Part shown: piece after piece, positions 7,972-13,126 of the stretch
Numbering within the stretch: position 1 is the first letter of the stretch
How the letters are laid out: each line of letters opens with the position of its first letter
IMG/VR virus record: IMGVR_UViG_3300008339_000498
Span: 1 to 23,372 of that record
From: a virus
DNA: 23,372 nucleotides
Strand: one strand, 5' to 3'
The notes under the pieces: generated by a model
Told to the model about the DNA's origin: nothing
Databases searched by the model: none
What the model saw: the letters and a program-made list of their open reading frames with translations, nothing else
Position numbers and translations under genes: made by a program

Positions 7972-8579
7972 TGAGTTACACACCAATAGTATATTATATA
8001 TCAACAACATATCTTCGTCAGAACACCCCAATTGAGGACAATGTGGACGATGATAAGATTTTACCATACATTGTACAGGCTCAACAAACAATCGTACAAG
8101 AGGGGATTGGTGAAACAGGTATAAATGCTTTGAATACAGCCGTTCAAAACAATACTTTAACAAACGATGAACAGGCATTTATGAGAAATTATGTACAACC
8201 ATTGGTTGCTCAATACGCATTTTACCTTATGTTTCCATTCTTAAACTTCAAATCTACAAATAAAGCCGTATCAAAAGAGTCAAGTGAGTTTTCAACACCA
8301 GCAGATTTGGATGAAATTAAGTATTTGAGATCAGCAATACTTGATATGGCTGAATTTTATAAAAGAAGAATGGTAAAATACTTATTGGATCATCCGGCAA
8401 TGTTTATTTGGTATTCAAATCCTGATGCTTTAGATAACTTACCAAAGACAGCACAGTCATATTTCACCGGTATGTATATGCCTTATGGTGGAGTTAGAGG
8501 TAATATAATGAATTGGTACGAACCATATGGATCAATTTACCCTTGTGGGTTCGGTCCTTGTTGGGATGGTAACTGTTAA
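7971..8579 (+). CDS. DUF6712-like head-tail connector protein
   Basis: A 202-aa protein resembling the DUF6712 family of Bacteroidota phages, thought to be a head-tail connector (adaptor) that sits under the portal. The helical core is visible: YISTTYLRQNTPIEDNVDDD (9-28), ILPYIVQAQQTIVQEGIG, NYVQPLVAQYAFYLMFPFLN (73-92), KAVSKESSEFSTPADLDEIK (98-117) and YLRSAILDMAEFYKRRMVKY. Beyond about residue 165 there is an unusual Gly/Tyr-rich tail ending with three Cys spaced every five residues (192, 197, 202). The start overlaps the portal stop (TAATG), which implies translational coupling and matched amounts. Connector function is inferred from family and position. Confidence 0.65.
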   Translation: MSYTPIVYYISTTYLRQNTPIEDNVDDDKILPYIVQAQQTIVQEGIGETGINALNTAVQNNTLTNDEQAFMRNYVQPLVAQYAFYLMFPFLNFKSTNKAVSKESSEFSTPADLDEIKYLRSAILDMAEFYKRRMVKYLLDHPAMFIWYSNPDALDNLPKTAQSYFTGMYMPYGGVRGNIMNWYEPYGSIYPCGFGPCWDGNC

Positions 8580-8599
8580 AATTAAATTTAAGATACGAT

Positions 8600-9223
8600 A
8601 TGTGTGATATAACGAACGATTGGAGTATGGATGAGGTGTTACATCATCCAAAACTTTCAGATGACTACAAATACAAATTTTTTGAGGATCTAGCAAATCA
8701 AGAAGAATACTTTGAGGTATTAAATAACCTTGGACTTCCAATAGATGGATTGGGGGTAACTATATCTGATTTGGATAACTTGGATTATATTTGGGATCTT
8801 AATGATGATGATAAGGGAATTCCATCCGCTACTACTCAATTTGCTGAACAACAGAAGTTCCGTGTGATCAATTTATATAGATATATCTCAACGGAATATG
8901 GACCTTCATTTGTTGGACCAAAGACAAGAAGATTTTGTAAGATGACTGTAAGTAGAACGAATGCTGCTTTGATGAGGTATGAAGATATTGTAAGATTAAA
9001 TTCTTCAAACCCTGGTCTTGGTAAAGGTGGTTCTGATACCTATTCAGTATTTGAATGGAGAGGTGGTGCTAACTGTAAACATATTTGGGTTAAATACAAA
9101 TACGATACAGAGTCAAAGAATTTGGTTAAGGCTCCATTTAATGAGCAACCACGTAATGTACAAGTTGGGGGTATGGTTCCATATGCTAATGGTACAAATT
9201 TCCCACCAGCAAGAGAAAAATAA
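8600..9223 (+). CDS. Phage protein with a Cys/His-containing C-terminal module, function unknown
   Basis: A 207-aa protein that I cannot assign to a named function. The first half is acidic and Asp/Leu-rich. The second half has YISTEYGPSFVGPKTRRFCK (95-114), NAALMRYEDIVRLN, NPGLGKGGSDTYSVFEWRGG and NCKHIWVKY (158-166). Cys113, Cys159 and His161 may form a metal or structural site. Similar 'R-FC ... YxxEDI ... GG-NC-H-W' modules occur in Bacteroidota phage head proteins in my recollection, sometimes together with the AWGG domain seen in the protease at 2306; this link is tentative. It is the last gene of the left plus-strand operon and ends at a shared convergent terminator. Confidence 0.5.
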   Translation: MCDITNDWSMDEVLHHPKLSDDYKYKFFEDLANQEEYFEVLNNLGLPIDGLGVTISDLDNLDYIWDLNDDDKGIPSATTQFAEQQKFRVINLYRYISTEYGPSFVGPKTRRFCKMTVSRTNAALMRYEDIVRLNSSNPGLGKGGSDTYSVFEWRGGANCKHIWVKYKYDTESKNLVKAPFNEQPRNVQVGGMVPYANGTNFPPAREK

Positions 9224-9241
9224 TCAAATTAACCTATAATA

Positions 9242-9268
9242 AAAAACCCACCTATTCAGTGGGTTTTT
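9242..9268. terminator. Bidirectional terminator between convergent operons
   Basis: AAAAACCCAC (9242-9251), a 7-base loop and GTGGGTTTTT (9259-9268) form a perfect 10-bp stem with A and T flanks on opposite sides, so it can terminate in both directions. It lies 18 bases after the stop of the plus-strand gene ending at 9223. Its right arm is inside the last codons of the minus-strand gene ending at 9252. Confidence 0.85.
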
Positions 9269-9953
9269 CTATTTTCTCAACATAAAAAGCACCAATATCT
9301 TTATTCTTGGTTATAGATTGTGAGATATAATTCTTACTATATTTATAATTTAAGTAGTTTTGAATTTGAGATATAGTTTGAAATGGTATTGAAACACTAT
9401 CATCATTTCTATTTTTTAAGATATATTTAACTCTTTTGAATACAGCAGTTTTCAATTTCGTATATACCTTCTGTCTCATTCTACCGTATTCGTGTACTTT
9501 TAATTGAAGTATATCTTTGATTCCGTATTCATCGTAATCTTCCAACATCAATTTTACCATACTCTTTTCTTTATCACTAAACTTTTTACTCTGAATTGAT
9601 TTTAATAAGATCTCCCGAAGTTTCTCCTTGTCAATGGTATCAAGTATCGTCTGATCTTCAAAAGGTTCGTATGGCTCATCAGAATACTTCATTTTGGATT
9701 TAGCAATATGATATCCAGCACAAAAGTTTTTAACAATTAAAAATGTGTATCCTTTTATTCTTTCATAATCATCTTCCAATACCCCCTCATTCATTTTTTG
9801 TATTATCTTAACCCAAGTATCTTGAATTATTTCCATTCTATCTATGTAAGGAATGTTATTACATTGTCTCATCCCTAGTACTAATCCCCGTATCTGTTTC
9901 TGAAGTTGATTGTAACTCTTCATTTTTTTGTTTTCTTTTTTTATGCCATTCAA
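9252..9953 (-). CDS. Divergent sigma-70-family-like regulator with extra C-terminal HTH-like module
   Basis: A protein of up to 233 aa that resembles an ECF-type sigma factor and could redirect host RNA polymerase to phage promoters. The region-2-like part is about residues 36-86 (DRMEIIQDTWVKIIQKM, IKGYTFLIVKNFCAGYHIAK). The region-4-like part is about 124-176 (KFSDKEKSMVKLMLEDYDEY, then GRMRQKVYTKLKTAVFKRVK). A C-terminal extension (188-228, PFQTISQIQNYLNYKYSKNY, ISQSITKNKDIGAFYVEKI) looks like a NUMOD1-type helix-turn-helix, which is unusual for a sigma factor. The listed start overlaps the upstream HNH gene by 95 bases. The internal ATG at 9923 (residue 11) follows a very A-rich stretch typical of starts here and is my preferred start; one at 9872 would overlap by only 14. 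The function call is from pattern only. Confidence 0.5.
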   Translation of the reverse strand: MNGIKKENKKMKSYNQLQKQIRGLVLGMRQCNNIPYIDRMEIIQDTWVKIIQKMNEGVLEDDYERIKGYTFLIVKNFCAGYHIAKSKMKYSDEPYEPFEDQTILDTIDKEKLREILLKSIQSKKFSDKEKSMVKLMLEDYDEYGIKDILQLKVHEYGRMRQKVYTKLKTAVFKRVKYILKNRNDDSVSIPFQTISQIQNYLNYKYSKNYISQSITKNKDIGAFYVEKIEKPTE

Positions 9954-10413
9954 TTAAATTTGATTTCCATAATCCATTTGAGAATGCGTGCTTCATATTA
10001 TAACTTCTTGTACACCATTCCAAATTTTCAATTCTATTATCTAATTTATCTCCATTGATATGATTTATTTCTTTTTTATTTTCAGGATCATCATTCCAAA
10101 TAAAAGTTAGAGCAATTAACCTGTGGTGTAAATATGTTGTAGAATCTATTGTTAATACTCTATATCCTTTTCTATCTGTTCTAATTGATTTTTTCTTATA
10201 GGTTTTACAACTTCTAATTTCACCTTCTTTATTGATTAAATATTTTCCTTCAAATCCTTTCATATCAAACCATTCTACTTCGTTTACTTTCATTTCTTGA
10301 AGTCGTTGAAGGGTTCTCTCCATTTTTCTTTTATTGTTGTGGAAATCGTTTAATTCTTTTACTCTCTTTGGATTGTTTTTTCTCCATTGAATATCTTTCT
10401 CTCTCTTCGTCAT
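9859..10413 (-). CDS. NUMOD4-HNH homing endonuclease
   Basis: A 184-aa free-standing homing endonuclease, a selfish gene that nicks or cuts DNA lacking it. Residues 1-40 are basic and helical. A NUMOD4 DNA-binding motif follows (EVEWFDMKGFEGKYLINKEG, 45-64, then EIRSCK). The HNH_3 nuclease is at about 95-140 with LHHRLIALTF, NHINGDKLDNRIENLEWCTR and YNMKHAF; the key residues are His97, His118 and Asn126/Asn130. It ends with a charged tail (about 155-184) whose DNA is shared with the start of the sigma-like gene in another frame. It lies 10 bases after the replisome-organizer-like gene on the same strand. All key HNH residues are present, so it is probably active. Confidence 0.85.
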   Translation of the reverse strand: MTKREKDIQWRKNNPKRVKELNDFHNNKRKMERTLQRLQEMKVNEVEWFDMKGFEGKYLINKEGEIRSCKTYKKKSIRTDRKGYRVLTIDSTTYLHHRLIALTFIWNDDPENKKEINHINGDKLDNRIENLEWCTRSYNMKHAFSNGLWKSNLIEWHKKRKQKNEELQSTSETDTGISTRDETM

Positions 10414-10423
10414 ATTATTAAAA

Positions 10424-10846
10424 TTATAAGTTATTCCATTTACCGAAATTTAATTCAACCTCATTTTCATTAACATTTTCATTAACATTAACATTATCAT
10501 TTACATTAACATTATCATTTACATTTACATTAGGTTGTTTTTCAATCAACCTGTGGTTGTTTTCAAAATCAACTATGGTTGTTTTATGTTGTTTTTTTGC
10601 GTTACTATTACCTTTTGGTGCCCCACCTTTTTTACCATCTTCTCTTCGTTTCATATTTGAATCCAATTGTGGTTTTATTAATGTCCATATTATTCCACAA
10701 ATACCGGTTAAATTGGGGGTTGTTCCGTATAAACAATATTCAAACATTGAATTATATAAATTCAACTGATCCTGTTTATCTTCAACGTTTTTGATTGCCT
10801 CATAGAATGATCTATATACGACAAAACTTTCTACTGATTTTTCCAT
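10424..10846 (-). CDS. DUF6291-like replisome-organizer-type protein with Asn-Val repeat tail
   Basis: A 140-aa protein whose first ~80 residues match the DUF6291/phage replisome organizer N-terminal pattern: SFVVYRSFYEAIKNVEDKQD, LYNSMFEYCLYGTTPNLTG, IWTLIKPQLDSNMKRREDGK and KKGGAPKGNSNAKK. Such proteins are thought to help load replication proteins at the phage origin. Residues 105-128 are a low-complexity N-V/N-D/N-E run encoded by twelve 6-bp units. After it only about a dozen residues remain, so a larger C-terminal domain found in many related proteins may be missing. The HNH gene starts 10 bases further on, which raises the possibility of truncation when it was inserted. It is transcribed from the divergent region 10847-10957 with an A-rich start context. 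Confidence 0.6.
   Translation of the reverse strand: MEKSVESFVVYRSFYEAIKNVEDKQDQLNLYNSMFEYCLYGTTPNLTGICGIIWTLIKPQLDSNMKRREDGKKGGAPKGNSNAKKQHKTTIVDFENNHRLIEKQPNVNVNDNVNVNDNVNVNENVNENEVELNFGKWNNL
10461..10532. repeat. Twelve tandem 6-bp units (WCATTW) inside a coding region
   Basis: Twelve consecutive hexamers of the form (A/T)CATT(A/T) run without interruption for 72 bp. On the minus strand they encode 24 residues alternating Asn with Val, Asp or Glu in the gene at 10424-10846. The six-base period means that unit gain or loss keeps the frame and adds or removes two residues. Confidence 0.9.
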
Positions 10847-10957
10847 ATTTTTCTACTTTTATATAAAATAAATAGTCATAAAAAAAAGAAAAGTCAAATT
10901 ATTTTAAAAAAAGTTGACGTTTCTAAAACAAAGGTATATTTATAATTAAAGGATCTG
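10847..10957. promoter_or_regulatory. Divergent promoter region
   Basis: This 111-base AT-rich gap separates divergent genes starting at 10846 (minus) and 10958 (plus). For the plus strand, TTG (10914-10916), an 18-base spacer and TATATTTA (10935-10942) resemble the Bacteroidota -33/-7 promoter (TTTG, TAnnTTTG), with one mismatch in the -7. For the minus strand, a TTTG at 10898-10895 with TATTTATT 20 bases further is a weaker candidate. A perfect TACCTTTG on the minus strand (10936-10929) has no good partner. Promoter activity is inferred. Confidence 0.5.
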
Positions 10958-11230
10958 ATGAATAAGACAATTTTAGAATTTATATTGGACGCTGTTATTG
11001 CTCACAAATTTGACGATAACACACTTGGTGAAGAAATAAGACAACTTGAAGAAACAATTAGATCCATTATAAACATAGAAAAGGATCCAATATTAGAGGT
11101 TTTAGACACGTTGATAAGTGATAACCCCTCTAATGAAGATTTAGGTCATAAGATCCGAAGTATAGCCCCTTTAATTTTATTAGCATTATATGTTGAAACG
11201 GACATTAGTGGAGATAGCGACACCGAGTAG
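10958..11230 (+). CDS. Small acidic helical protein, function unknown
   Basis: A 90-aa acidic protein with no recognised family. It appears mostly helical and contains two similar short stretches, DDNTLGEEIRQLEE (about 19-32) and NPSNEDLGHKIRSI (about 56-69), suggesting an internal repeat. The end is hydrophobic (APLILLALYVETDI, about 70-83) but too short and mixed for a confident membrane segment. It is the first gene of the rightward early-type cluster, starting about 16 bases after a promoter-like -7 element. Its stop codon lies inside a perfect palindrome (11227-11240), and it overlaps the longest version of the next gene. Confidence 0.55.
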   Translation: MNKTILEFILDAVIAHKFDDNTLGEEIRQLEETIRSIINIEKDPILEVLDTLISDNPSNEDLGHKIRSIAPLILLALYVETDISGDSDTE

Positions 11231-11711
11231 TATATACTACGAGATAATGAGAAATATTATCACCCCAAATTTCCATCTTATACCTGAACTAATCAGTGAA
11301 TTATCTATTGGATTTTTGGAGAATGAAGAGAAAGTAGATCAGATAATCAAGGACGGGTGGTTCAAATACTACTTCATTCGTTCGTGTGTAAACCAAATTA
11401 AATCTTCAACGAGTGGATTCCACAAGAATACCAGAATAAAAGATTTCCAATATATAGATAATCTTGAAATTATTGATGATACCGATATAGAAATCAAGCA
11501 AGATAAAGAAGAAAAATACCTCATCATAGATAAAATCTATACAACAATTCCAAAAACCTACTTCCAAGAATTCCTTTGGCATGAATATTTTCTCAAAGGA
11601 AAAACACATAGACAAATAGCCAAAGAAAATAATATCTCTCATTGTCTATCATTCCACGAAATAAAGAAAATAAAAGTGGAAATTATGAAAAAAATACCAA
11701 AAACCATTTGA
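11190..11711 (+). CDS. Sigma-70-family-like phage transcription factor
   Basis: A protein of up to 173 aa resembling a widespread small sigma-like protein of Bacteroidota phages. The region-2-like part is about residues 31-82 (IPELISELSIGFLENEEKVD, FKYYFIRSCVNQIKSSTSGF, HKNTR). The C-terminal region-4-like helix-turn-helix is about 125-168 (FLWHEYFLKGKTHRQIAKEN, ISHCLSFHEIKKIKVEIMKK). It may direct host RNA polymerase to middle or late phage promoters. The longest start (11190) overlaps the previous gene by 41 bases. An ATG at 11247 (residue 20, giving 154 aa) begins 16 bases after that stop and just past a palindrome, and is equally plausible. A strong Bacteroidota-type promoter overlaps its 3' end and serves the next gene. 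Confidence 0.6.
   Translation: MLKRTLVEIATPSSIYYEIMRNIITPNFHLIPELISELSIGFLENEEKVDQIIKDGWFKYYFIRSCVNQIKSSTSGFHKNTRIKDFQYIDNLEIIDDTDIEIKQDKEEKYLIIDKIYTTIPKTYFQEFLWHEYFLKGKTHRQIAKENNISHCLSFHEIKKIKVEIMKKIPKTI
11227..11240. promoter_or_regulatory. 14-bp perfect palindrome, possible operator or hairpin
   Basis: GTAGTATATACTAC reads the same on both strands. It spans the stop codon of the 90-aa gene (TAG, 11228-11230) and ends 6 bases before the ATG at 11247 of the sigma-like gene. A dimeric regulator could bind it, or in RNA it could fold as a 5-bp stem with an ATAT loop that affects reinitiation. Its role is unknown. Confidence 0.4.
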
Positions 11712-11738
11712 TTATTAAGATAACATCTATTATATTTG
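11707..11738 (+). promoter_or_regulatory. Bacteroidota consensus promoter
   Basis: TTTG (11707-11710), a 20-base spacer and TATATTTG (11731-11738) match the primary-sigma promoter of Bacteroidota (TTTG at -33, TAnnTTTG at -7) at every fixed position. The ATG at 11767 lies 28 bases after the -7 element, leaving a leader of about 20 bases. The -33 element overlaps the stop codon of the sigma-like gene. This is the best promoter match noticed in the window. Confidence 0.75.
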
Positions 11739-11766
11739 TACTATAAACAGTAAAAAAATATAAAAT

Positions 11767-12003
11767 ATGTGTAATTTAGTAGACGCCTTTATGGAGGAAC
11801 AATACCAAGATCAAGAGTTTTTGGATTGGTTAGAACAAAAAAACAGACAAATTAGAGAACAAATGGAAGAACATTACTCAATAGAGTATGCTAAAGACGC
11901 CATAGCCGCTAAAATGTATGAAGATTTGATGGACCTTGAGGTTCACGATATGGAAAAGAAGTATGATAATCTATCCCAATGGGAATTATTAAATGAATTA
12001 TAA
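11767..12003 (+). CDS. Small acidic helical protein, function unknown
   Basis: A 78-aa strongly acidic, Gln/Glu-rich protein, almost wholly helical by composition (FMEEQYQDQEFLDWLEQKNR, then REQMEEHYSIEYAKDAIAAK). I recognise no family. There is no membrane segment and only one Cys (residue 2). It sits directly behind the best consensus host promoter in the window, so it is probably transcribed early by unmodified host polymerase, as expected for small host-takeover proteins; that role is a guess. The next small gene follows after 3 bases. Confidence 0.55.
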   Translation: MCNLVDAFMEEQYQDQEFLDWLEQKNRQIREQMEEHYSIEYAKDAIAAKMYEDLMDLEVHDMEKKYDNLSQWELLNEL

Positions 12004-12006
12004 GAT

Positions 12007-12213
12007 ATGGGACAGAATACAAGCAGACAGATAGCAACTCAATCATCATTAAAATTAGTATTAGATTGGAGTGTAACAATAGATCGTCCGTTAAAATTAA
12101 AGGAATTGGTCTCAATCACAAATGTAATTGTAGATTATGTTGAAAATGGTTACAGTAAGGAAATTGGTCAAAGATTAGAGACCATTCAAGATTATTTAGA
12201 TAATAATGAATAA
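12007..12213 (+). CDS. Small phage protein, function unknown
   Basis: A 68-aa helical protein with IATQSSLKLVLDWSV near the N-terminus and LKLKELVSITNVIVDYVENG in the middle. Short proteins with this 'xxQSxLKxAxD... ELVxxxxxxxxYV' layout are frequent in Bacteroidota phages in my recollection, but have no known function. It starts 3 bases after the previous stop and shares its promoter, and is the last gene before the 197-base non-coding leader. Confidence 0.55.
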   Translation: MGQNTSRQIATQSSLKLVLDWSVTIDRPLKLKELVSITNVIVDYVENGYSKEIGQRLETIQDYLDNNE

Positions 12214-12339
12214 ATAAATTTTGATATTTAATAATTTATTCTTATAATTATAATAATCATTGGGGGAGGATCCGTTGTCTTATTTATGATTTTATTTTAT
12301 TTTTTTAACTCCCCTATTTTTCTACTGTAAGTAATAATT

Positions 12340-12368
12340 GGGGTGATAATATGGTCACCCCTTTTATT
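12340..12368 (+). terminator. Intrinsic terminator-like hairpin before the terminase operon
   Basis: GGGGTGA (12340-12346), an 8-base loop and TCACCCC (12355-12361) form a perfect 7-bp stem followed by TTTTATT. It probably ends transcription of the small-gene cluster, 43 bases before the next start codon. Confidence 0.7.
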
Positions 12369-12389
12369 CACAACAAATCCAATAGTCAT

Positions 12390-12404
12390 ATATTTAATTA
12401 AAAA
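12390..12404 (+). promoter_or_regulatory. ATATTTAATTAAAAA start-proximal element, copy 2
   Basis: The core seen at 6182, 16769 and 22262 recurs here 6 bases before the ATG at 12411 and right after a terminator-like hairpin. The base before it is T instead of A. Confidence 0.55.
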
Positions 12405-12410
12405 GAGTAT

Positions 12411-12752
12411 ATGATAACACAAGAATTTTACAACCACTGTTATTTTTTAGCCACATTATCAAGAATGGGTAAACCTCATGCCTTAGATATGGAAAATGTG
12501 ATTAGAGAAAAGATTGATCCAAAGTATAGGGTATGTACCAAATGTTCCGCTCAAATGAAACACGGACAAAGTATGATATTAAATTGGTTAGCAGATCAAG
12601 AGATATTTGAAGAGGTGATACCAACTATCACACCACTACCTGAAGTATCGTTATTTGAGTTCCCTGAAGTCCCTATAGATGTTGATGAGGTAGAAGCAAA
12701 GAAAGTTGGATGTACCAAATGTTCTAAACGAAAAAAAACAACTAAATCGTAA
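12411..12752 (+). CDS. Small protein with two CTKCS motifs, possible zinc-binding protein
   Basis: A 113-aa protein of unknown function with two identical CTKCS motifs, at residues 42-46 and 101-105. Together they could form one four-Cys zinc site across a Pro/Glu-rich linker (TITPLPEVSLFEFPEVPIDV, 72-91). The first motif continues as AQMKHGQSMILNWL, a pattern I have seen in small proteins next to Bacteroidota phage terminases; the basic tail (KRKKTTKS) follows the second. It opens the packaging operon and its stop overlaps the small terminase start (TAATG). A packaging or DNA-recognition accessory is possible but unproven. Confidence 0.6.
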   Translation: MITQEFYNHCYFLATLSRMGKPHALDMENVIREKIDPKYRVCTKCSAQMKHGQSMILNWLADQEIFEEVIPTITPLPEVSLFEFPEVPIDVDEVEAKKVGCTKCSKRKKTTKS

Positions 12753-13126
12753 TGAGTTTATCAGCAAAACACAAATCATTCTGTGATGAGTATCTATCTA
12801 ATGGATTGAATGCTACTCAAGCATATAAATCTATCTACAAAGTCAGTGATAAAGTTGCTGGAGCAAGTGGTCCAAGATTGTTAGATAATGTTAGAATTAA
12901 AGAATACCTCCAACAAGAAGGAGAAAAGACAGCACAACGACTACAAATAACCAAAGAAGAACTCTTAAATGATTTGGTGGAAATCAAAAATAACAACAAG
13001 GGGGTAAGAGATGCTACCGCTATGAAGGCGATAGAACTTATTTCAAAGATGTCAGGATTTGATGCTCCAACAAGACAAGAGATTTCAATACAGGAACAAC
13101 CATTGCTTCCTGATGATGATGAATGA
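12752..13126 (+). CDS. terS: Terminase small subunit (Terminase_2 type)
   Basis: A 124-aa DNA-recognition subunit of the packaging terminase. The N-terminus matches the Terminase_2 helix-turn-helix domain: LSAKHKSFCDEYLSNGLNAT, QAYKSIYK, then GPRLLDNVRIKEYLQQ. A helical oligomerisation region follows (KEELLNDLVEIKNNNKGVRD, ATAMKAIELISKMSGFDAP). The acidic C-terminus (PLLPDDDE) probably contacts the large subunit. The family length is normal. Start and stop overlap both neighbours: TAATG upstream and ATGA (13123-13126) into the large subunit, indicating coupled translation. Confidence 0.85.
   Translation: MSLSAKHKSFCDEYLSNGLNATQAYKSIYKVSDKVAGASGPRLLDNVRIKEYLQQEGEKTAQRLQITKEELLNDLVEIKNNNKGVRDATAMKAIELISKMSGFDAPTRQEISIQEQPLLPDDDE

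Larger units (their letters stand above)
12214..12410 (+). promoter_or_regulatory. Non-coding leader of the packaging/tail operon
   Basis: No gene is visible in these 197 bases. In order they hold an AT-rich stretch with the palindrome TTATAATTATAA (12242-12253); hairpin A, GGGGAG (12263-12268) with CTCCCC (12309-12314) and a 40-base loop followed by TATTTTT; hairpin B (12340-12361); and an AT-rich start element at 12390. Part of A (12311-12318) can instead pair with part of B (12336-12343). The layout resembles an attenuator or the boundary between early and late transcription. Confidence 0.4.

Noticed and set aside
7855-8178. Minus-strand open frame of 107 codons across the portal/connector junction
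   Set aside because: It lies over two well supported plus-strand genes, has Cys/Leu-rich low-quality composition and no leader.
10461-10532. Hexamer tract as a replication origin iteron array
   Set aside because: The units are short, degenerate and wholly coding for an in-frame Asn-Val linker of a kind common in this protein type. An origin role has no other support here, although replication-gene origins do exist.
10557-10794. Two plus-strand open frames opposite the replisome-organizer-like gene
   Set aside because: Both are antisense shadows of the conserved DUF6291-like domain, with Phe/Leu-rich composition typical of reversed AT-rich code.
10929-10936. Perfect TACCTTTG on the minus strand as a promoter -7 element
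   Set aside because: No TTTG or TTG is found at the needed distance upstream on that strand; the leader would also be long. Kept only as a remark in the divergent region.
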